Below are positions 43,945 through 52,318 of a stretch of DNA of 54,370 nucleotides, piece by piece (positions within the stretch are counted from its first letter, which is position 1; the number at the start of each line of letters is the position of its first letter). The notes under the pieces were generated by a model. It was given only the letters and a program-made list of their open reading frames with translations, was not told the DNA's origin and made no database searches. Source of the stretch: Polynucleobacter aenigmaticus (GTDB lineage: Bacteria; Pseudomonadota; Gammaproteobacteria; Burkholderiales; Burkholderiaceae); contig NZ_NGUO01000018.1 of the NCBI RefSeq assembly GCF_002206635.1, forward strand, positions 1 to 54,370, read 5' to 3'. The translations under genes and the position numbers were made by a program.

Positions 43945-44843
43945 TACTTACCCTGACTCAGAAATGGAATCACTTTTTTTAGAAGTACTTCTGGAGCCTC
44001 TTCGGAAATATAGTGGCCGCAAGGAACCGGCTCGCCAACCACATCCTTGCAAATCGCTTGCCACTCTTGAAGCGGTTTGAAGCATTGTTGGATAACACCC
44101 TCTTCGCCCCAAAGTACCATGGTAGGCATTTCTAATTTCTTACCGGCGGCAATATCTTCACGATCATGAATCAAATCAATTCCTGCTGCCGCTCGGTAGT
44201 CCTCGCACATGGCATGAGCCGCTCCAGGCAACGCAATGCAGCGCATATATTCACCTAAAGCCAATGGATCAAATGGCGTTAGTCCTGCACTGCGTCTGCC
44301 CATCAAATCTCGGATATAAGCCGCAGGATCTGCCTCTATTAGTCTCTCAGGCATAGGTGATGGCTGAATTAAAAAGAACCAGTGCCAGTAAGCCCTTGCA
44401 AAAGCATTGTTAGCCTTCTCATACATCGCCAATGTTGGCGCAATATCGAGCATGATGAGTCGCTTGACGGAGTTCGTATGATCCATAGCCAAACGATGAG
44501 CTACTCGCGCGCCACGGTCATGCGCCAAGACATCAAAGCGATCAAATCCGAGTTGTTTCATTACCTCCACTTGATCTTGCGCCATCGCCCGCTTGGAATA
44601 ATTGCTATGGTCAGGAGTGCCTTGAGGTTTAGAGGAATCACCATAACCTCGCAAATCCGTCATCACTAAAGTGTGGCGCTTCATCAACTCAGGCGCGACC
44701 TTATGCCAAATAGCATGAGTTTGAGGATGGCCATGCAAAAGCAATAATGGAGAGCCAGAACCTCCAACATGTCCAGCAATTTGCACTCCATTAACCTCAA
44801 ATAAGCGAGGCTCAAAATCAGGGAATAATGTATTTATTGACAT
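43944..44843 (-). CDS. Haloacetate (fluoroacetate) dehalogenase-type alpha/beta hydrolase
   Basis: This 299-residue alpha/beta hydrolase has every catalytic element of fluoroacetate dehalogenase Rpa1163: nucleophile D109 with R110 and R113 (AHDRGAR), acid D133, base H277, and the halide-pocket residues H154, W155 and Y216 (WHWFF and MCEDYRA). The numbering runs parallel to D110, R111, R114, D134, H280, H155, W156 and Y219. It would hydrolyse haloacetates to glycolate. It lies directly before leuC, which is unusual. Confidence 0.9.
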   Translation of the reverse strand: MSINTLFPDFEPRLFEVNGVQIAGHVGGSGSPLLLLHGHPQTHAIWHKVAPELMKRHTLVMTDLRGYGDSSKPQGTPDHSNYSKRAMAQDQVEVMKQLGFDRFDVLAHDRGARVAHRLAMDHTNSVKRLIMLDIAPTLAMYEKANNAFARAYWHWFFLIQPSPMPERLIEADPAAYIRDLMGRRSAGLTPFDPLALGEYMRCIALPGAAHAMCEDYRAAAGIDLIHDREDIAAGKKLEMPTMVLWGEEGVIQQCFKPLQEWQAICKDVVGEPVPCGHYISEEAPEVLLKKVIPFLSQGK

Positions 44844-44876
44844 GAGTGATATTCCTTCAAATATTGTTCTACTGAT

Positions 44877-45842
44877 TTAATCGGCGCTAATGCCACGTTC
44901 TTTCATGAGCTTGGCCCACACTGGAATTTCTTTTTCCAGGCGTTGGCGTGCTACTGCAGGTGAAGAAGGGATAGGATCAAAACCTTCCTTAACCATCCGC
45001 GCTTTTAAACTAGGATTTGCCAAGGTGGCATTAAGCGTAGAATTTAATTTATCAATCACGACTGTTGGAGTTCCAGCAGGTGCAAACACAATGAACCAAG
45101 TCTCAAAACTATAAGCAGGCAAACCTGCCTCAGCCAGAGTCGGAACATTTGGCATCAATGGCGAGCGCTTGCTACCCGTCACACCAATCCCCCTCAGCAT
45201 GCCACTTTGAACAAACTGCGCAGCCGCTGATGCCACTGGAAAACTCATATCGACCTGACCACCGGCCGTATCGCTCAAAGCCGGACCGCCACCGCGATAT
45301 GGAATATGTGTAATAAATGTACTAGATGTCGCTTTAAATAATTCAGGGGCAATATGCATCGTGCTGCCATTGCCTGCGGAGCCATAAGTCAACTTACCTG
45401 GATTTTTTTTCAGAAGTGCAATGAGCTCTTTCAAATTTTGAGCCGGTACCTTTGGATTAACCACCAATACATGCTGAGAACTTGCTACCATTCCAATCGG
45501 CGCTAAATCTTTGAGGGTATCAAAAGGCATCTTTGGGTATAGCGCTGGATTGACTGCCAGAGACAGTGTGTGCAAACCAATGGTGTAACCATCGGGTCTT
45601 GACTTAGCTACCGAATCAACCCCAGCATTTCCCCCTGCGCCGGCTTTATTCTCAATAATCATGGCTTGACCTAGCGCCTTACCCCAATCCTCAGAAATCA
45701 TGCGGGCAGTAATATCGGCGCTTCCCCCTGGTGCATAAGGGACCACCAGCTTAACTGGGCGATCAGGGAATGTTTGTGCCAACGCAGTAGCGCTGAAACA
45801 TAGACTACTCACTACTACTGCAAAAACGAATTTCAACTTCAT
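44877..45842 (-). CDS. Bug-family binding protein (second copy in window)
   Basis: This is a periplasmic binding protein of 321 residues with a signal peptide (LAQTFP). The characteristic PVKLVVPYAPGGSADITAR, IENKAGAGGNAGVDSVAKS and YGSAGNGSTMHIAPELFK segments are present. I start it at 45842 because GGAGGAG lies just upstream. It follows the VOC gene on the same strand by 92 bases and precedes the dehalogenase gene by 33. Confidence 0.88.
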   Translation of the reverse strand: MKLKFVFAVVVSSLCFSATALAQTFPDRPVKLVVPYAPGGSADITARMISEDWGKALGQAMIIENKAGAGGNAGVDSVAKSRPDGYTIGLHTLSLAVNPALYPKMPFDTLKDLAPIGMVASSQHVLVVNPKVPAQNLKELIALLKKNPGKLTYGSAGNGSTMHIAPELFKATSSTFITHIPYRGGGPALSDTAGGQVDMSFPVASAAAQFVQSGMLRGIGVTGSKRSPLMPNVPTLAEAGLPAYSFETWFIVFAPAGTPTVVIDKLNSTLNATLANPSLKARMVKEGFDPIPSSPAVARQRLEKEIPVWAKLMKERGISAD

Positions 45843-45934
45843 GGATGTCTCCTCCAATTTATAAGTATCACCATGCTGCTGGTAATTTGATTGACTAACT
45901 TTGTTTTTTTCTGCTAGCTAGATATTGAACACCC

Positions 45935-46327
45935 TTATACCAGCTCGCTAATTTCGATCAGATTCTGATCTGGGTCTCGTACATATACCGAGTTTATTTT
46001 TGAGGTGGCGCCAGTCCGAATGACTGGACCCTCAACAATCGGCCAACCTGCCTCACTTAACCTAGTAATCACTTCCTCTAAAGGTCTATCAGCAATAAAA
46101 CAAAGATCGAGTGATCCCGGCGTAGGAATATTGGCCTTAGGCTCAAATTCCCCCCCTTTAATGTGTAGGTTGATTTTCTGATTACCAAACTTAAATGCCT
46201 TACGCTCGACTGCTGGAGTGCCACCAATAAAGCTTTCGAGCGTCATGCCCAACACGCGAGTATAAAAATCAATACAGGCATTCTCATTGGCCGTAGTTAA
46301 TACCAGATGGTCTAAATGATCAATCAT
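45935..46327 (-). CDS. VOC-superfamily (glyoxalase/bleomycin resistance) protein
   Basis: This 130-residue vicinal-oxygen-chelate protein has DHLDHLVLTT at the N-terminus (metal ligand H7), HIKGGEFEPKA near 55 and the C-terminal YVRDPDQNLIEIS carrying a metal-binding Glu. Substrate unknown. It lies six bases after the stop of a Bug-family gene and forms part of the catabolic operon. Confidence 0.85.
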   Translation of the reverse strand: MIDHLDHLVLTTANENACIDFYTRVLGMTLESFIGGTPAVERKAFKFGNQKINLHIKGGEFEPKANIPTPGSLDLCFIADRPLEEVITRLSEAGWPIVEGPVIRTGATSKINSVYVRDPDQNLIEISELV

Positions 46328-46333
46328 GCAATA

Positions 46334-47320
46334 TCAATCTGCCTCAATCTTGGCAGTCTTAACTACCGCAGTCCAACGAGTATTCTCACCTTTAATAAAT
46401 TCACCTAACTGCTTAGGATTCATGTAAGTTGCCTCGGCACCCATTTCAATCGCCCTGTCTTTAAAGGCTGGTGCGGCCATGACTTTAGCAATCTCAGTCG
46501 TCAGTTGATTGATGATCGGCGCTGGCGTATTGATTGGCGCAAATACCGCAAACCATGAAGTGGCATCTAGCTTAGGTAAGCCCGCCTCTGTTGCAGTAGG
46601 AACATCAGGCAAGCTCGGGATACGTTTTTTGCCTGTGGTTGCCAATGCACGTAATTTACCTGTTTGAATGTGTGGGATAAATGGTGGAGGTGTACCAAAG
46701 GTTAGATCCACTTGACCACCTAATAAATCCGCTAATGCAGGTCCAGTTCCTTTATAGGGAACGTGAGTCATTTTGATACCAGCTTGTTGCTCCAGCATAG
46801 CTCCAGTCACATGCTGTAATGACCCATTACCAGAAGAGGCGTAATTTAATTTACCAGGATTCGCTTTTGCATAGGCAACGAGCTCAGACATTGTCTTAAA
46901 TGGCAAGTCCGCCCGAATGACTACAATTTGCGGCGCTGAAATCACATTGGCTACTGGCTGAAAATCTTTTAACTCCCAAGGTAATGGGTTCTTACTAACC
47001 AAGGGTGTAATGACGTGATAGCCAGAGTATTGAACTAACAAGGTATATCCATCGGGCTCTGCTTTTTTAACAGCGGCGGCTGCAATAGCACCAGAGGCTC
47101 CAGCCTTATTCTCAACAACAATAGTCTGTCCTAATGCTAGGCCTAGAGGCTGAGCCAATACCCTTGCCGTGAAATCGGTTGTTCCACCAGGAGCAGATGA
47201 GGCGATAAAGGTAATGGGTTTGCTTGGATATTTGCCAGCATCTTGAGCATACCCAGTAATCGCTACCTGACCGAACAGAAATAAAAGTAATACGTTTAGC
47301 TTTGTAAAATATTGGCGCAT
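46334..47320 (-). CDS. Bug-family binding protein (third copy in window)
   Basis: This is a periplasmic binding protein of 328 residues. It has a signal peptide (to about 26, GYAQDA), PITFIASSAPGGTTDFTAR, VENKAGASGAIAAAAVKKA and YASSGNGSLQHVTGAML. The ATG at 47320 is preferred over a TTG five codons upstream. It lies 31 bases downstream of the lyase gene. With the gene at 44877 it forms a pair in one transcript, perhaps for related substrates. Confidence 0.88.
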   Translation of the reverse strand: MRQYFTKLNVLLLFLFGQVAITGYAQDAGKYPSKPITFIASSAPGGTTDFTARVLAQPLGLALGQTIVVENKAGASGAIAAAAVKKAEPDGYTLLVQYSGYHVITPLVSKNPLPWELKDFQPVANVISAPQIVVIRADLPFKTMSELVAYAKANPGKLNYASSGNGSLQHVTGAMLEQQAGIKMTHVPYKGTGPALADLLGGQVDLTFGTPPPFIPHIQTGKLRALATTGKKRIPSLPDVPTATEAGLPKLDATSWFAVFAPINTPAPIINQLTTEIAKVMAAPAFKDRAIEMGAEATYMNPKQLGEFIKGENTRWTAVVKTAKIEAD

Positions 47321-47351
47321 GAGACTAACCCTCAAATGAAATAAAAGTTGA

Positions 47352-48278
47352 TTAACGTAATTCAGCTACATAGGCTGGGGCTGGATGCAATTGGGATGTA
47401 CTGCCAGCCTTTGCAACTTGACCTGGTACAGGATGTCCAACGATCAAAGGTAGTTCCCGTGCCAATTCTATTAATTTGGGAATATTCATCCCCGTGTCAT
47501 ACCCCATCGCATCCAGCATATGAATCGTATCCTCGCTTGAAATATTGCCACTAGCTCCTGGTGCATAAGGACAACCACCTAAACCACCAAGCGAGCCATC
47601 AAAGCGGATGATGCCGGATTGAACTGCTGCTAGAACGTTAGCAAGCCCCATGCCCCGGGTGTTATGAAAATGGAAAGTGAGTTGTAGTTCTGAAAACTGC
47701 TTTTGCAGATCATTAGCCATGCTTGCAACTTGTGCAGGATGGGCCATGCCGGTGGTATCGCAAATTGTTACTCCACGTACACCCAAAGCAGTAAAGCGCC
47801 TTATAAAATCCTCAACTACCGATTGAGGTACATCACCCTCCATAGGGCAACCAAAGGCAGTTGATAAAGACACGTTAATAGGCGTTCTACCGTCTACATA
47901 GCGAATGACTTCTGCTAAACCAGCAAAACTTTTCTCACGAGTCATGCGTAAATTAGCAAGGTTGTGGGTTTCGGAAGTAGACATCACCAAATTGAATTCA
48001 TCGGCACGGGATTCAAATGCGCGCTCCGCGCCACGCAAATTAGGCACCAATACGGTGTATTCAACGCCAGGCATGCGTTGAATTCTGCCCATCACCTCTT
48101 CAGCATCACGCAACATCGGAATCGCCTTAGGCGATGTAAAAGAAGTGACTTCAATTTTGGCAAATCCACATTGACTTAACTCATCAACCAGCTTGACCTT
48201 GTCATCTGTCGGAATAAAGTTTGGCTCAATCTGAAAGCCATCCCTGGTAACAACATCGTTGAAATAGATTCGAGTCAT
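47352..48278 (-). CDS. Hydroxymethylglutaryl-CoA lyase-family enzyme
   Basis: This is a TIM-barrel metal-dependent lyase of 308 residues that cleaves beta-hydroxyacyl-CoA thioesters. R12 and D13 in VTRDGFQ, H203 and H205 in HFHNTRG, and C236 in the loop GGLGGCPYAPGASGN correspond to human HMG-CoA lyase R41, D42, H233, H235 and C266. It can act on HMG-CoA, but relatives cleave citramalyl-CoA-type substrates. The CoA-transferase gene lies 30 bases upstream. Confidence 0.88.
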   Translation of the reverse strand: MTRIYFNDVVTRDGFQIEPNFIPTDDKVKLVDELSQCGFAKIEVTSFTSPKAIPMLRDAEEVMGRIQRMPGVEYTVLVPNLRGAERAFESRADEFNLVMSTSETHNLANLRMTREKSFAGLAEVIRYVDGRTPINVSLSTAFGCPMEGDVPQSVVEDFIRRFTALGVRGVTICDTTGMAHPAQVASMANDLQKQFSELQLTFHFHNTRGMGLANVLAAVQSGIIRFDGSLGGLGGCPYAPGASGNISSEDTIHMLDAMGYDTGMNIPKLIELARELPLIVGHPVPGQVAKAGSTSQLHPAPAYVAELR

Positions 48279-48308
48279 ATTATTCAGTCGCTTGATTCAT
48301 TGAATTCA

Positions 48309-49502
48309 TTATTGAGTAAAAGCAATGCCACGTGCTTTTAAGGATGCCACCTGATCATCCGTTAAGCCAATGCCACGCAGAATGGCATCGGTGTTCTCGC
48401 CAATATTAGGCGCTAAGGTCTTGATTGACCCTGGCGTCCGTGAAAGTTTCGGAATCACTCCGGGAACATCTAATGTTGCGCCATCTTGCATCTGAACCGT
48501 TTCAATATTGCCGCGGGCTTTGTAATGCGGGTCATTGGCAATGTCGGCAACGGTATAAATCTTTCCAGCAGGTACCGCTACAGAATCCAGTAACTCTAAA
48601 GCCTGGTCGGTAGTCATTGTTTTAGCCCACTCACCAATGGCCTGATCTAATTCCGCAACGCGAGCTACCCTGCCATCATTGCTCTCTAGCGCCGGATCAC
48701 TCGCCAAATCGTTACGTCCAATCATATCCATGAGTCGCTTGAAGATGCTATCGCCATTACCAGCAACCAACACATAACCGCCATCTGCACACAGGTAGGC
48801 GTTACTTGGGGCGATGCCTGGTAAGGCGCTCCCGCCAGCTTGCCTAACTTCTCCAAATGCGCTGTACTCGGGGAGCAAGCTCTCCATGCAATTAAATACT
48901 GCCTCGTACAAGGCGATATCAATCACTTGGCCTTTGCCACTTTGGTGACGCTCTTGTAGCGCCAACAAAATTCCGATGACGCCATGCAAGGAGGCCAGGG
49001 TATCGCCGATGCTCACACCTACTCGAACTGGCACTCTACCCGGCTCTGCGGTTAAGTGCCGCAGACCACCCATGGCTTCTGCCACCACCCCAAAACCCGG
49101 CTTATCTCGGTAAGGGCCAGTTTGCCCGTAACCACTAATTCTTAAAATAATCAGTTTGGGATTCAACTCAAGTAAACGCTCTGGATCTAGTCCCCAGCCC
49201 TCTAAAGTCCCTGGGCGAAAATTTTCAATCAAAATATCCGCTTCAGAAATTAAGGTTCTAACAATATCTTGAGCTTCAGCTTGTTTAAGGTCCAAAGAAA
49301 GTGATCGCTTATTGCGTGACTGCACTTGCCACCAAACTGAAGTGCCATCTTTTAATAGACGCCACTTACGTAAGGCATCACCCACCTTAGGAGGCTCAAT
49401 CTTGATCACATCAGCACCAAAATCAGCCAAAGTCTTTGCGGCAAATGGCCCGGCGATTAACTGCCCCATTTCAATCACTTTTAGCTTGGCTAAAGGCTCC
49501 AT
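48309..49502 (-). CDS. Family III CoA-transferase (CaiB/BaiF type)
   Basis: This 397-residue enzyme transfers CoA between carboxylic acids through an aspartyl intermediate. The predicted nucleophile is D167 in VSIGDTLASLHG, and the N-terminus reads LKVIEMGQLIAGPFAAKTLADFGADVIKIEPP. The start is placed at 49502 because AAGGAAGG precedes it; the longest frame begins ten codons upstream. It heads the catabolic gene set, divergent from the LysR gene. Confidence 0.92.
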   Translation of the reverse strand: MEPLAKLKVIEMGQLIAGPFAAKTLADFGADVIKIEPPKVGDALRKWRLLKDGTSVWWQVQSRNKRSLSLDLKQAEAQDIVRTLISEADILIENFRPGTLEGWGLDPERLLELNPKLIILRISGYGQTGPYRDKPGFGVVAEAMGGLRHLTAEPGRVPVRVGVSIGDTLASLHGVIGILLALQERHQSGKGQVIDIALYEAVFNCMESLLPEYSAFGEVRQAGGSALPGIAPSNAYLCADGGYVLVAGNGDSIFKRLMDMIGRNDLASDPALESNDGRVARVAELDQAIGEWAKTMTTDQALELLDSVAVPAGKIYTVADIANDPHYKARGNIETVQMQDGATLDVPGVIPKLSRTPGSIKTLAPNIGENTDAILRGIGLTDDQVASLKARGIAFTQ

Positions 49503-49575
49503 AACCTTCCTTAGAATATGAATTTCATTCAAGTTACGCCCTTTTTGCCTGCTTGAGAATTGCTATGAGTCGATC

Positions 49576-49609
49576 AAGCCTTCTCATTTTGCGAAGGCTT
49601 AGCTAGAAT
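49576..49609. promoter_or_regulatory. Inverted repeat overlapping the predicted LysR-gene promoter
   Basis: AAGCCTTC (49576-49583) and GAAGGCTT (49593-49600) form an eight-base inverted repeat with a nine-base spacer. It spans the region between a -35-like TTCTCA (49581-49586) and a -10 TAGAAT (49604-49609) on the + strand, spaced 17 bases. The -10 lies only six bases before the ATG, so the mRNA would be nearly leaderless. It is a candidate operator for autoregulation. Confidence 0.5.
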
Positions 49610-49615
49610 ACGCTT

Positions 49616-50527
49616 ATGAATCCCCAAATTAACCCTGCCAGAGTCGACTTTGTAACCCTCAAGCTCTTTTGTGCCGTTGCTCAAACTGGAAGCATTACCA
49701 AAGGCGCAAGTGAATGTAGCCTCGCCCTTTCGGCCGCCAGCCGAAGGATTTCTGAACTGGAGGAAACCGTTGGCCTCACCCTCTTAGATCGGTCCGCTAG
49801 GGGGGTCACCCTGACACATGCAGGACATGTTGTGATGCAGCATGCCCTGCGACTATTTCAAGGATTTGAACAGTTTAGCAATGAGCTCGGGGGCTACTCC
49901 AAAGGCATTAAAGGCCACGTGCGCTTGTGGGCAAACATGTCCGCCCTAACAGAATTTTTACCGCCAGCACTAGCGAAATTCTTAAAGGCGCATCCCGAGA
50001 TTGAAGTCGATGTAGAAGAACAAATCAGCGGGGATATTGTTAGAGCTCTGCTAGATGGGATCGCGGATATCGGCGTATTTGCAGAAGGACCACCAACAAC
50101 CGGATTAGATACCAAAATTATTGGCAACGATCAACTCGTGATTGCTTGCAGCAAATCACACCCACTGAGCAAAAAGAAAAAGGTTTCATTTGAAGAGTGC
50201 CTAAACTATGACTTTGTAGGACTCAATCGTGGCAGCGCATTGCTTGAGCTCACCTCCAGAAAAGCCGAAAAACTTGGTAAGCAAATGAAATTGCGTATTC
50301 AGGTACGTAGTTACGATGCGATGTGCAAAATGGTTTCTGTCAATCTGGGTATTGGCGTACTTCCACTCCAGGCCTGCTTAGCGCAAATCAAAGCCATGAA
50401 CTTGGAAGCCGTACCGCTAAAAGATGATTGGGCAGATCGCAATCTACTCTTAGCAATTAAGGATGGCGCAAACCTATCTCCTTCAGCCGTATTACTGAGC
50501 GAGCACTTACTCAAACAATGCGTGTAA
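49616..50527 (+). CDS. LysR-family transcription regulator
   Basis: This 303-residue LysR regulator has an N-terminal winged helix (about 12-70) with LKLFCAVAQTGSITKGA and a LDRSARGVTLTHAG segment, then an effector-binding domain. It is divergent from the CoA-transferase gene, the classical arrangement for a regulator of an adjacent catabolic operon. A substrate of that pathway is the probable effector. Confidence 0.93.
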   Translation: MNPQINPARVDFVTLKLFCAVAQTGSITKGASECSLALSAASRRISELEETVGLTLLDRSARGVTLTHAGHVVMQHALRLFQGFEQFSNELGGYSKGIKGHVRLWANMSALTEFLPPALAKFLKAHPEIEVDVEEQISGDIVRALLDGIADIGVFAEGPPTTGLDTKIIGNDQLVIACSKSHPLSKKKKVSFEECLNYDFVGLNRGSALLELTSRKAEKLGKQMKLRIQVRSYDAMCKMVSVNLGIGVLPLQACLAQIKAMNLEAVPLKDDWADRNLLLAIKDGANLSPSAVLLSEHLLKQCV

Positions 50528-50541
50528 TTAATCTAGGAGTT

Positions 50542-50560
50542 AAAAACCACCCGAAGGTGG
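50542..50560 (-). terminator. Terminator of the amidohydrolase gene
   Basis: On the minus strand CCACC-TTCG-GGTGG forms a hairpin with a stable UUCG tetraloop followed by TTTTT. It lies about 32 bases downstream of the amidohydrolase stop codon, between it and the convergent LysR gene. Confidence 0.8.
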
Positions 50561-50592
50561 CTATAACTCTTGCTACTAGGTGAAAATGATTT

Positions 50593-52293
50593 TTAGTTTT
50601 TCTTAAATACTTGCCGACCATTTATCCAAGTTTCATTCACTTCAATATCTCGAATTTTGTAGGCGTCCGTTTTCATAGGATTTTTGTCAACGATGGCAAA
50701 GTCAGCATACTTACCCTTCTCAATCGATCCAACCTTATCATCCATCTTCAGTTGATAGGCTGCGTCAATAGTAACTGCCTTTAAAGCATTATTAATTGAC
50801 ACCTTCTGATTTGCATTCAATACCTTTTGAGGTGAAACTTGCCAAAGTCGTGCAGCCCCCTCGGAAGCGTACTTCAATGGATGAATAGGGGAAACGGGAG
50901 AGTCGCTATGGTACGCAAAATGCATACCTTTTTTAATTAAGCTTGCACTAGGATCAATCCTGTTGGCCCTTTCGGCGCCCAAAAGATGATCATGAAACGC
51001 CTCGCCCCAATAGTCTGTATGTCCAATCGTAAAACCAGGAACAACACCTAATTTTGCTGCCCTAATGATTTGCGCTTCAGTGGGAACCGTAAAGTGCTCA
51101 ATTCTTAATCGAGTTTTGACATCACTAGGTTTTATCACTAACCTCTCAAAAACATTCAGAGTCTGCTCAATAGATTTATCGCCGTTGGAATGCACCGAGA
51201 TCTGCCAGCCCTCGTCAAATCTTGGCTTAGCTAAATCATAGAGCTCTTGTTCAGTAAAGTTGAGAGTGCCCGTATTTTTCGTGCCAGCTGGAAAATCATA
51301 CGGCTTAGTCATCGCACCAGTTAAACCTTGATTCGAGCCATCCGCCACAATTTTGACGCCAATTAATTTAAAGCTGTCATCACCTTGTCCCGGCTTATAG
51401 CTATTGTTAGTGCTTGGGTATGCGCTCGAATACATATAACCCCTCACCCTCACTGGAAGCTTGCCATTACGGGTCATCGCATTGAATAAGGCATATTCCT
51501 TATCAACACCAAGGTATCCACCCACGGTAATTTCTGCTGAGGTGGTAACGCCTTTACTTACTAGTCTCTGACCAACCTTAACAATCGCTTGCTCAATCAC
51601 CTCTTGAGTAGGCAAAGGCATCTTATTGAGGAATAGATAAAAAGCGGGTGCCTCATAAACTACGCCAGTTAAATGTCCCTTGCTATCTTTTAGGAACTTA
51701 CCACCCTTGGGGTCCGGACTGGAATCAGTCAATCCCGCAACTTCTAAAGCCTTGTGATTCACATAAGCAATATGCATGCTTTGATTCAAGATGAATATTG
51801 GTTTGGTGGTGGATACCTTATCCAATATGTCTGCCGTTAATTCAGACATAAAGGGCTCTGTTCTAGATGGGTCAACACCAAAGGCATTAATCCAATCGCC
51901 ATCTTTAATGTTTTTACTGTACGCAGTAAGTTTTGCCACTAAGCTATCTAAAGTGTCATGCGGCATCGTGAAATTAGAGAGATTAAGGAAGATCTCCTCT
52001 GAAAATGCTGTCCCCATAATATGCACGTGGGGCTCAACCATGCCGGGCATTAAAGTTTGACCATTTAAGTTAATTAACTTAGTGCCCTCTCCCTGCAATT
52101 TTTTGAGGTTCGTAAAAGAGCCAACCCCTATGATTTTTCCATCTTGAATCGCCACAGCTTCTGCCTTTGGCTGCGCCTGATTCATCGTGACAATATCGCC
52201 ACCATAGAAAATAGTATCGGCATTACCTTTGGCAAAAGCCAGCGCGCATTGGGAAAGCAATAAAACGGAAAGTAATTTTTGAGTGAGTTTCAT
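50593..52293 (-). CDS. Secreted amidohydrolase family protein (YtcJ-like)
   Basis: This 566-residue metal-dependent hydrolase has a signal peptide (to about 22, AFAKG), a small beta-sandwich and a TIM-barrel. Candidate metal ligands include the HVH in EPHVHIMG (about 89-91), later His residues in VHSNGD and RIEHFT, and the catalytic Asp in YHSDSPVS. It resembles YtcJ/LAF3-type amidohydrolases. The substrate is unknown. It follows the barrel-protein gene by 25 bases. Confidence 0.88.
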   Translation of the reverse strand: MKLTQKLLSVLLLSQCALAFAKGNADTIFYGGDIVTMNQAQPKAEAVAIQDGKIIGVGSFTNLKKLQGEGTKLINLNGQTLMPGMVEPHVHIMGTAFSEEIFLNLSNFTMPHDTLDSLVAKLTAYSKNIKDGDWINAFGVDPSRTEPFMSELTADILDKVSTTKPIFILNQSMHIAYVNHKALEVAGLTDSSPDPKGGKFLKDSKGHLTGVVYEAPAFYLFLNKMPLPTQEVIEQAIVKVGQRLVSKGVTTSAEITVGGYLGVDKEYALFNAMTRNGKLPVRVRGYMYSSAYPSTNNSYKPGQGDDSFKLIGVKIVADGSNQGLTGAMTKPYDFPAGTKNTGTLNFTEQELYDLAKPRFDEGWQISVHSNGDKSIEQTLNVFERLVIKPSDVKTRLRIEHFTVPTEAQIIRAAKLGVVPGFTIGHTDYWGEAFHDHLLGAERANRIDPSASLIKKGMHFAYHSDSPVSPIHPLKYASEGAARLWQVSPQKVLNANQKVSINNALKAVTIDAAYQLKMDDKVGSIEKGKYADFAIVDKNPMKTDAYKIRDIEVNETWINGRQVFKKN

Positions 52294-52318
52294 GGATGAT
52301 CTTTAGCGTTGGTCTTTA

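Noticed and set aside
47348..48179. Plus-strand frames opposite the lyase gene
   Set aside because: The minus-strand gene has a full conserved active site; the other frames have no family features.
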